Of a stretch of 52,365 bases of DNA, positions 45,609-52,365 are shown piece after piece. Positions within the stretch are counted from its first letter, which is position 1; every line of letters begins with the position of its first letter. The DNA is from Phaeoceros laevis. Taxonomy: Eukaryota > Anthocerotophyta > Anthocerotopsida > Notothyladales. The notes below the pieces were generated by a model. That model was given only the letters and a program-made list of their open reading frames with translations, was not told the DNA's origin and did no database searches. The DNA lies in contig JBNGIQ010009078.1 of assembly GCA_049999765.1 (NCBI GenBank), forward strand, positions 1 to 52,365, in the 5' to 3' direction. The position numbers and the translations under genes are program-made.

Positions 45609-47450
45609 TCAGTTGAGGGTCTCAGCCATCCTTGTCCAAAGTTTTCCCAGCTCAGCGTATATATTTGTGTTTTCAGGATGTCCTCGATCTCCCACTACAA
45701 ACACATGTGCAATACCGCACATGTCTGTCCACTTGCTCTGCCCAGGCTGCTTCCATGCTCCTGATTTCACTCTCATTACCTGGACCTTGTCCGCCTGCTC
45801 TAGCATGTCAGCAGATGTATAGATGCTTGACATCAAAACATAAGCAGCAGCATAATTTGTATCCAAACCGAGTGCACATTCAAATGCCTCTCTTCCAAGC
45901 TCAACATCACACCATTTCCGGCAAGCTCCCAACATACATTCCCACACTGCACTGTCGGGGAGGAAAGGCATTGCCTTCACCATTTTCATTGCCTTCTCGG
46001 TGTAGCCTGCTCGGCCAAGTAGATCCACCATGCAAGTCCAGTGTTTAAGCGTTGGACTGACGCCATAGTCTCTGGTCATTGACTCAAAGTATTTGTGGCC
46101 TCCGTCTACTAGACCCCCATGGTTGCAAGCAGTGAGAACACTAAGCAGCGTAATGCTGTCTGGCCGTACACCGTCCTGCTTCATCCTCTGAAAGAGATTA
46201 AAGACAAGCTCACTCTCTCCTTGATGGGCATATCCTGCAATCAATGCGTTCCATGCCACAATGCCTCTAGTGGGCATTGAATCAAACACCTGCTGAGCAT
46301 CCACCATGCTGCCACATTTACCATACATGGTAATCAGTGCGTGTGCTACAAAGGAATCAACAGCTTGAGGGCCAGCTTTCAAAATTTGGGCATGGATACT
46401 CTTCCCTTTATCCAGTCCTGCCAGACTACCACAAGCAGTGATTGCACCAAGATATGTTCGCTCGTTGGGTGTGACACCGTCCTGCTGCATCCGGCTGTAC
46501 AGGTGCAGGGCCACTTCACCTGCATCCATCTGTGCGTACCCCAAGATCATCGCATTCCAGGAAATGACATCACGTTGAGGCATCTTCTCAAACACTTGTC
46601 TAGCATCGTCCAGATTCCCACATTTTGCGTATACATCCACCAGCATAGTTGCGACAAACATATCCGACTCAAACTTTTGCTTCTGAATATCTGCGTGGAT
46701 GGCTTTAACAATTTCTAGACATCTTCTCCTCAAGGAGTCTTCATCGTTCCTTTCCTCCAATTCAGCAAGGCTACTGCAAGCCCTGAGGACACTAACATAT
46801 GTCCGGTCATCTGGTACCACACCGTCCTCTTGCATCCGTTCATACAAATCCAAAGCCACCTCACTTCTATCCGTCTGTGCGTATCCCAAGATCATAGCGT
46901 TCCAGGAAACCACGTCATGACGAGGCATGTTCTCGAAGGCAATCCTTGCATCAACCAGGCTCCTACATTTCGCATACGCATCTACCAGCATGGTGCCAAC
47001 ATATAAATCTGACTCATGCCCACTCCTAACCACCTCTGCATGGATTCGCCTGGCACTTTCCAAATCCTGCAGGCTACTGCAGGCCTGTAACAGAGCAACA
47101 TAGGTGTACTTGCTTGGTTCTACTCCGTCCTCCCGCATTTTCTCAAGCATCCCCAGAGCCTGTCTACCCTGCCCTCGCTTAGTGTACCTTGATACAAGCA
47201 TGGTCCAAAAGTACTCATTCCGTCTAGACGACCTCGAACGAATACCACTTAGAGACTTGCCTCCACCAGTATTCTTGGATGATGTCTCCACTTTCAGAGG
47301 ATCTGCCTCCTGTTGCAGAGGACCGGACTCTCCTCCATATGCCTTCCAGCTGCGTATCCAAGGTGCCTTCTTAAGAGACTTGTACCTGAAATCTGAAAAC
47401 TTGGAGGTGCCACAGGGAGGCGCCACAGCTTGAGCCAGGGCCGCGACCTC
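45609..47450 (-). CDS. PPR gene C: PDF-motif remnant / PLS-class PPR / E / E+, no DYW
   Basis: The main exon has 614 codons and opens at a likely acceptor (TTGCAG before GAG at 47450). No in-frame ATG precedes the PPR array, so a 5' exon is missing from this model. Near its start, FSDFRYKSLKKAPWI aligns with the second half of the PDF motif in genes A and B (PDFRHRITKQGLRI and PDFKHKRTKKALWI). The PLS array (VDAYAKCRSLVDARIAF, VVSWNAMILGYAQ) carries one L-motif insert (LAELEERNDEDSLRRRCLEI). E and E+ follow (KWTDMCGIAHVFVVGDRGH). The protein stops at NIYAELGKLWTRMAETLN, where DYW would start. It is probably an editing factor that needs a deaminase in trans. It is head-to-head with gene D. Confidence 0.82.
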   Translation of the reverse strand, partial: EVAALAQAVAPPCGTSKFSDFRYKSLKKAPWIRSWKAYGGESGPLQQEADPLKVETSSKNTGGGKSLSGIRSRSSRRNEYFWTMLVSRYTKRGQGRQALGMLEKMREDGVEPSKYTYVALLQACSSLQDLESARRIHAEVVRSGHESDLYVGTMLVDAYAKCRSLVDARIAFENMPRHDVVSWNAMILGYAQTDRSEVALDLYERMQEDGVVPDDRTYVSVLRACSSLAELEERNDEDSLRRRCLEIVKAIHADIQKQKFESDMFVATMLVDVYAKCGNLDDARQVFEKMPQRDVISWNAMILGYAQMDAGEVALHLYSRMQQDGVTPNERTYLGAITACGSLAGLDKGKSIHAQILKAGPQAVDSFVAHALITMYGKCGSMVDAQQVFDSMPTRGIVAWNALIAGYAHQGESELVFNLFQRMKQDGVRPDSITLLSVLTACNHGGLVDGGHKYFESMTRDYGVSPTLKHWTCMVDLLGRAGYTEKAMKMVKAMPFLPDSAVWECMLGACRKWCDVELGREAFECALGLDTNYAAAYVLMSSIYTSADMLEQADKVQVMRVKSGAWKQPGQSKWTDMCGIAHVFVVGDRGHPENTNIYAELGKLWTRMAETLN

Positions 47451-47621
47451 CTGCAATGATGCAATTAAACTTGTGAGCTCTGAGACATTCCTACTTCAAC
47501 CCAGGCGCTTCCTCCCTCAGCTAGGGTTTGGTGGAGAAGCCATGGCCGAAATCAAACACAACGGGGCTGCTTGCTCCACCGGCAGCTTTTCCGCCCAGAT
47601 AGTCACCAGCTTGCCCCAGCG

Positions 47622-47918
47622 ATGGAAAGTCCGAGTCGGACTGAATCTGAAAAGGAAGGAGAGGTCGATGAAGTGTCAGAGAACACCGTGTCCAACCACC
47701 TGGAGATGAGAGTCTTCTTCCTTCATGTTTTGGACACGGCGTTCTCGGTCACCCCATCAACATGCGTCCTGGCCGATCTGCTGCAGCGCCTCCCTCTCAA
47801 CACCGGAGCTGGCAACACTAAACTACTGCAGCGGAAGGATTACAACTACACTGAAACTGTAACTCTACTGGCGGGCGCATCAGCTGCACCATCTCAAAAC
47901 ACTTCTTCTGACTTCTGA
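47622..47918 (+). CDS. Hypothetical protein (unrecognised)
   Basis: A 98-residue frame starts at the ATG at 47622, between the divergent PPR genes C and D. It has a Glu/Ser-rich start (ESEKEGEVDEVSEN) and a Leu-rich middle (MRVFFLHVLDTAF, VLADLLQRLPLN). An overlapping frame starting at 47541 (AEIKHNGAACSTGSFSAQIV) could supply an N-terminus if joined by splicing or a shift. No family is recognised. It may also be no more than 5' sequence of gene D. Confidence 0.25.
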   Translation: MESPSRTESEKEGEVDEVSENTVSNHLEMRVFFLHVLDTAFSVTPSTCVLADLLQRLPLNTGAGNTKLLQRKDYNYTETVTLLAGASAAPSQNTSSDF

Positions 47919-48004
47919 TGAGTATCCTGCGCGCTCTTTTCTAGCTGCACGTGGTTTCAGCTTGCACAGCTGAAAGTTGGGTATCCTCTAGTGCTCTCCC
48001 ACCC

Positions 48005-50647
48005 ATGGTGGCTTGGAGGTTTGGTCCATGCTTCACTACCGATTTATGCTGCAAGTGCCATTCCAGTGTGGTTACTTCATCTGCAACAGGGAGCAGAAAT
48101 AGTTGGGACGGTTTACAGTCTTCTGGCACTGTCGAGAACCAAGGTTGGGAGGATCTCTCAAAATGTCGGGTCAAGAGACGACAGACGCGAAGCTCCGGGT
48201 ACCCTCAGATCCGGCGCAAGACAAGGAGCTTCATACTGAGCAGTGAAGACAAGGCCATGTGTATCACCACTGCTGATGTGCCGAATCATAGTGCGAGGGA
48301 AGGGCAGAGGTTTTGGTCTGCCAATCCTTCAAGACCAGTTGATCAACTCAGGAAGTTGTGCGAGCAGGGACAGGTGGAGAGAGGCCTGGATGTCTTGGAC
48401 CGGATGGAACAGGAGGGCAGTGTTCCCACGGTGGAGATGTATCGCTCACTCCTCAAGGCATGCACCAGAAAGAAAGCCCTGGCAGAGGCCAAGCGAGTGC
48501 ACGCTCATTTGTCCAGACACAGATTGGAATCCAGCGGGTTTCTTGGTGAATCTGTGGTCAATACATTGGTGAAGTGTGGCAGCTTGAAAGATGCTCTCCA
48601 GGTTTTTCGTCGATTGGGACAGCGAAGTGTTGTCGCTTGGACAGCTTTGATCTCCGGGCACATCGACACTGGCCAAGATCGCGAGGCGCTTAGAATGTAC
48701 CCCTTCATGTTGGAAGAAGGTGTGCAGCCGGACAGCTACACGTTCATCAGCTTGCTGAAGGCTTGTTCCAACACAAGTGACCTAGAAGCCGGCAAGCGCA
48801 TTCACGCCGAAGCTTTCAAATTCGGGTATGTGTCCAATCTCTTTGTGGGCACCAGTTTGGTTGACATGTATGCCAAGTGCGGGAGCATAAAAGATGCCCA
48901 ACGTGTGTTTGACGGGTTGTTGCAGCGGGATGCGGTGTCATGGAATGCGATGCTTAGTGGTTATCTTCAGCAGGACCTGCCAGACAGCACTTTGCAGCTC
49001 TACGTGGAAATGGGAGAGGAAGGAGTGGAACCAACTGCCCGGACCTTTCTTAGTGCCGTTCAAGCATGTAGCGATCTTGCAGAAGCAGCAGAGGCCCAGG
49101 GGCAAGCACTAGAAGTGCCTCTACAAAAGGGCAAGTTTATACATGCTGAGGTTCACAGATGGAGGTACCAATCCGATGTGTTTGTCGGCAACGCCCTCGT
49201 GACCATGTACGCAAAGTGTGGGAGTGTTGTGGATGCCCAGAACGTATTTTCCAGCTTGTTACAGCGGGATGTGGTTTCCTGGAATGCGATGCTGGCAGGA
49301 TATGCTGAACAGGGACAGGAAGCGACATGCCTGGAGCTGTATAGCCAAATGTCTCTGGAAGATGTCAGCCCAGATGCAAGGACCATTGTGGCTGGGTTGC
49401 AAGCTTGTGGCAGCCTCGCCCAGAAGGAAGAGAGTGTGGCTGTGGATGGGCAGCTAGTTCGAACACAGTCTCTACAGAAGGGCAAGGCATTACATTCTGA
49501 AGCTTGCACAAGGGGCTATGAGTCTGACATATTTGTGGGCTGCACCCTCATTAGTACATACGGAAAATGTGGGAGTATTGTCGATGCAGAAATTGTGTTT
49601 GACGAGTTGTCCAGGCATGATGATGTGGTGCCATGGAATGCGATGCTTGCAGCATATGCTGAGCAGAGCCAAGCAGAGAAGGCTTTGCAGCTCTACAGAC
49701 GAATCGAAGGGCAAGGTATGCGTCCAGATGAAGCCACGTTTCTGTGCCTCTTGCAAGCATGCAGCAATGCAGGAGCTCGTGACATCTGTGTCCAGGTTCA
49801 CCTTGATCTTGCCTCCACCAGACACAAGTCAAGTGTTCTTGTGGCCAACACTCTCATCCACGCATACGGGAACTGTGCAAGCATGGTGGATGCTCAGGAC
49901 GTGTTTGATGCGCTGCCACAGCCCAGCGTCGCATCTTGGAACACTTTGATAGCAGGCTATGCCCGGCAAGGGAACAGCCAGAGGAGCATGCAGTGTTTTG
50001 AAGAGATGTGCTCGGCAGGTACAGTGCCGAATGAGGTCACATTCCTCTCACTGCTGTCTGCCTGCAGTCATGCAGGTCTGGTGGACAAAGGTGTCAAGTA
50101 CTTCGAGTCCATGAGCAGAGACTACGGCATCGTCCCGGATACCGAGCATTATGTCACCATAGTAGACCTCCTTGGCAGAGCAGGGCACTTTGAGCTGGTG
50201 GAAGCTCTGTTGTCTGAAATGCCCATGGACCCCAACCTTTCCATGTCCATGTCCCTGCTGGGAGCCTGCCAGAAGCATGGCAATGTAGCTCTGGGACGAC
50301 GTGCCTTTGATTGGGCAGTGAGCCTACAACCAGACCTGGCTTCGACGTACGTCCTCATGTGGAACATCTACTCCCATGCTGGCATGTGGGAGAGTGCCAA
50401 GGAGATCAACGACTTGAAACAGAAGGCTAGTGCATGGAAGACCCCTGGTCAGAGCTGGATTGAGCACGACAAGGAAGTGCACACATTTGGGGTCCGTGAC
50501 AGTGTTCACCAACAACTGGAGCATGAGCTCGTGGTTAGGCTGAGCTCTAACCTAAGGGTAGGCGCGGGTGACACAGCAACTGATGCCAGGGGCAACCCAA
50601 TAGGAGGTTCTCCTACTCTTTCCCTCGAAGACGCACAAGTTTGCTAA
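48005..50647 (+). CDS. PPR gene D: PLS-class PPR with E/E+, no DYW
   Basis: A single exon encodes 880 residues from the ATG at 48005. A Ser/Arg-rich N-terminus of about 100 residues could target an organelle. PLS motifs follow (VDMYAKCGSIKDAQRVF, VVSWNAMLAGYAEQG), with two long inserts in L motifs (for example LAEAAEAQGQALEVPLQK). E motifs follow, then E+ (KTPGQSWIEHDKEVHTFGV). The end diverges after LEHELVVRLSSN into about 30 unrelated residues instead of a DYW domain. It is predicted to bind organellar RNA and to need a deaminase in trans. It is divergent to gene C with about 550 bp between. Confidence 0.86.
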   Translation: MVAWRFGPCFTTDLCCKCHSSVVTSSATGSRNSWDGLQSSGTVENQGWEDLSKCRVKRRQTRSSGYPQIRRKTRSFILSSEDKAMCITTADVPNHSAREGQRFWSANPSRPVDQLRKLCEQGQVERGLDVLDRMEQEGSVPTVEMYRSLLKACTRKKALAEAKRVHAHLSRHRLESSGFLGESVVNTLVKCGSLKDALQVFRRLGQRSVVAWTALISGHIDTGQDREALRMYPFMLEEGVQPDSYTFISLLKACSNTSDLEAGKRIHAEAFKFGYVSNLFVGTSLVDMYAKCGSIKDAQRVFDGLLQRDAVSWNAMLSGYLQQDLPDSTLQLYVEMGEEGVEPTARTFLSAVQACSDLAEAAEAQGQALEVPLQKGKFIHAEVHRWRYQSDVFVGNALVTMYAKCGSVVDAQNVFSSLLQRDVVSWNAMLAGYAEQGQEATCLELYSQMSLEDVSPDARTIVAGLQACGSLAQKEESVAVDGQLVRTQSLQKGKALHSEACTRGYESDIFVGCTLISTYGKCGSIVDAEIVFDELSRHDDVVPWNAMLAAYAEQSQAEKALQLYRRIEGQGMRPDEATFLCLLQACSNAGARDICVQVHLDLASTRHKSSVLVANTLIHAYGNCASMVDAQDVFDALPQPSVASWNTLIAGYARQGNSQRSMQCFEEMCSAGTVPNEVTFLSLLSACSHAGLVDKGVKYFESMSRDYGIVPDTEHYVTIVDLLGRAGHFELVEALLSEMPMDPNLSMSMSLLGACQKHGNVALGRRAFDWAVSLQPDLASTYVLMWNIYSHAGMWESAKEINDLKQKASAWKTPGQSWIEHDKEVHTFGVRDSVHQQLEHELVVRLSSNLRVGAGDTATDARGNPIGGSPTLSLEDAQVC

Positions 50648-51239
50648 ATGAAGGAAATGAGAGCTCCAGGTGTTCAGTTGTAAGAAAAGGCCATACGAAA
50701 GTAAATTTGACAACGACAATTAGACAACCACTACTGGTGCAAGTGGTCTGTCTGTGGCATTCGTTTTGAACATAAAATGTGACAGAGTGTTGTGAACACA
50801 AGTAGAAATCTGCGGAACTTCATTCAGCCCTGGGCCCCGCAGCCTCATGCTGGGTGAAAATATGATCAGGCACCAGCCCTCTTGGAAATAAAGCACATCT
50901 CTCTCTCTCTCTTGTACGAAGTCTAGTGCAAGTGGGGAAGTCCAAAAGATGCGAAGGCTTACAAGAGTCAACCTTTTGTCCGTCACTTCGCGGCCACGTA
51001 GGGACGGGTAGTTGCTTACAATAGACTATTGCTGCCTGCTTGTAGCTCAACTGCCACCGGTGCACCAGCCAGGAAGTGTCTTCGCTCCTCCTTACCCAAT
51101 TTTTTGACAGAGCTTGATATTCGGGATAGATCATGGCCCGGTAGCAGTGGCAAGGGGCCAGCTTTCCTCTTTCCTTATGCACTACAGACCTGGCAGGCGG
51201 TTAATAGGAGGCTGAATTCAAGAAGGCAAGCCAGCAGGC
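50648..51239. other. Intergenic region
   Basis: This holds the 3' flank of PPR gene D and the upstream region of the STIG1-like gene. A short CT run lies near 50897. No other feature. Confidence 0.45.
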
Positions 51240-51527
51240 ATGGAGTCTCGGCCAAAGCTCAGTACTGTTGCAATGTGTGTGGTAGCTTTCGTAATCGTAA
51301 CCCTTGAGTTTTCTGGAAACCTGAAGATGGGTGAAGCTACCCGAACTGGAGCTCTGAGAGCGCCGGATCCTTGTGCCAATGTGCTCTGCATCGACTTGTA
51401 CAACGTGGTGTGCTGCGGGGGCGCCTGCCCCAACCTTTTGACTAGTGAGTCGCACTGTGGGCAGTGCTTCCACGCTTGTGCGGCAAACCAGACCTGTATT
51501 GAAGGAGTATGTGGTGGCGCCAGGTGA
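51240..51527 (+). CDS. STIG1-like small cysteine-rich secreted protein
   Basis: A single exon encodes 95 residues from the ATG at 51240. An N-terminal hydrophobic helix (VAMCVVAFVIVTLEFSG) acts as signal peptide. The mature part is a compact STIG1-type cysteine pattern: CANVLCID, VVCCGGACPNLLTSESHCGQ, CFHACAANQTCIEGVC. Flowering-plant members act in the stigma exudate and in cell-wall or pollen-tube signalling; the role in a seed-free plant is unknown. Length is a little shorter than typical members. Confidence 0.75.
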   Translation: MESRPKLSTVAMCVVAFVIVTLEFSGNLKMGEATRTGALRAPDPCANVLCIDLYNVVCCGGACPNLLTSESHCGQCFHACAANQTCIEGVCGGAR

Positions 51528-52365
51528 AGCTTGATGCAGCTTGGCAGGCTTATTCATGATCAGAAGACATTGCAAATTTTCAGTTTGCTTGCACAGACAT
51601 ACCTTCGGTGTTTGCGATACTATACCGTATCTGGATTGAAGACTTTGAGACATGCACTGGATGTAAACAATTTGTGTTTCTACATGTTATAAGAAGGGTG
51701 AAGAAAACCAATGTGTAGCCGTGGCTGAACTTCCCCGAAATCGATGAGTTCTTATTTGACTGATGTCAGGAATCCCGCTTCCTCTTGCGAATTCAAATGC
51801 GAAGGGCCCGATACTCGCTCACGGGCTGGCCCTTCTCAAGTCTACGCGGTCTAGATCTTTCATCTTTCAGTCTCCATAAAGATTGTCATTCTTTCGTATT
51901 TGAAGTGTCAAAAGCTTAGTTACCGCGGCTTAGGAAACGATGAAAACGGAAACACGTTTTTTTACGTTTCACGAAAACTCACACGGCTTTGTTTTGGCGA
52001 ATGCGTTTCCGTTTCGCCACGTTGTTTCGAGCGTTACTTTATGAAGCTCGTGACATTATTCTAAAAACGCTTTAGAAACTTGGAAACGCAAAACCTGGAA
52101 ACTCAGAAACGCGTTTCCTCCAATTTCCTTGTAACTAAGGTCAAAAGGACTCTTTACAAATAAGTTACGTTCGTCTATTTTAAGTTTGGGTTCCGCGCAG
52201 TTTGCCACAGTTTTAAACTAAAAAAGCCGGCAGTGGTTCCATCGGCTTGGCCTAAATATCAGGTGGCCAGGCGTGGGCCCCGCCTTCACTTGGCCACGGC
52301 ATGGCATGCCGCCATGCACTTTCTTCTCACCTCCATCGCCTCTCACCTCCATCTCCTCTCTCCTA
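51528..52365. other. GAAACG/CGTTTC-rich intergenic tract
   Basis: From about 51930 to 52120 the motif GAAACG and its complement CGTTTC recur many times on both strands. The last 50 bp is CT-rich (CACCTCCATC repeated). No gene is seen. The tract may be part of a transposable element shared with 35295-35335. Confidence 0.45.

Overview
The window looks like nuclear DNA of a compact, early-diverging land plant. The evidence is spliced genes with short GT-AG introns (mostly about 60-150 nt), plastid or mitochondrial targeting-type N-termini, six PPR (pentatricopeptide repeat) genes of the organelle RNA-editing class, a plastid uroporphyrinogen-III synthase, a plastid DUF1825 protein, F-box, BTB, LRR receptor-like, bulb-lectin and STIG1-type genes, and two assembly gaps (10 N and 400 N). 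Short introns plus abundant PPR-DYW genes fit a Selaginella-like lycophyte best. That species assignment is an inference and was not tested by any search.

Layout: 1-2.1 kb is repeat-rich with no clear gene. An ankyrin-PGG membrane protein (2.1-4.2 kb, -) is followed by a tandem-repeat zone (5.1-5.5 kb). Then come an LRR receptor-like protein (6.2-9.3 kb, +) and a large LRR-Roc-COR gene ending in a caspase-type protease domain (10.2-14.8 kb, +). From 15.4 to 25.7 kb there is a mirror-image block: F-box pseudogene (-), PPR-DYW gene A (-), PPR-DYW gene B (+), intact F-box gene (+), with an inverted repeat at its centre. A MASE1 hybrid histidine kinase (26.6-30.7 kb, -), a DUF1825 plastid protein (33.5-34.3 kb, +) and the 400-N gap follow. 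The right part has PPR E (35.7-38.9 kb, +), PPR F (40.0-41.9 kb, -), a secreted B-lectin, uroporphyrinogen-III synthase with a decayed copy of its 3' end, a BTB pseudogene, a divergent PPR pair C (-) and D (+), and a STIG1-like secreted peptide.

Two things stand out. First, the Roco protein carries a C-terminal domain with the His/Cys dyad and both P1-aspartate-pocket arginines of animal-type caspases rather than of plant metacaspases. If the gene is functional, this would be a single-chain GTPase-gated death-protease-like system in a plant. The gene also shows an in-frame stop and a one-base frameshift that need checking. Second, PPR genes A and B (and a remnant in C) begin with the PDF motif of plant organellar single-stranded-DNA-binding (OSB) proteins. 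Genes A-D also carry hypervariable charged inserts at one fixed place in L-type PPR motifs. Only A and B keep the DYW deaminase; C, D and F stop at or near the E+/DYW boundary, which suggests a cis/trans division of editing functions.
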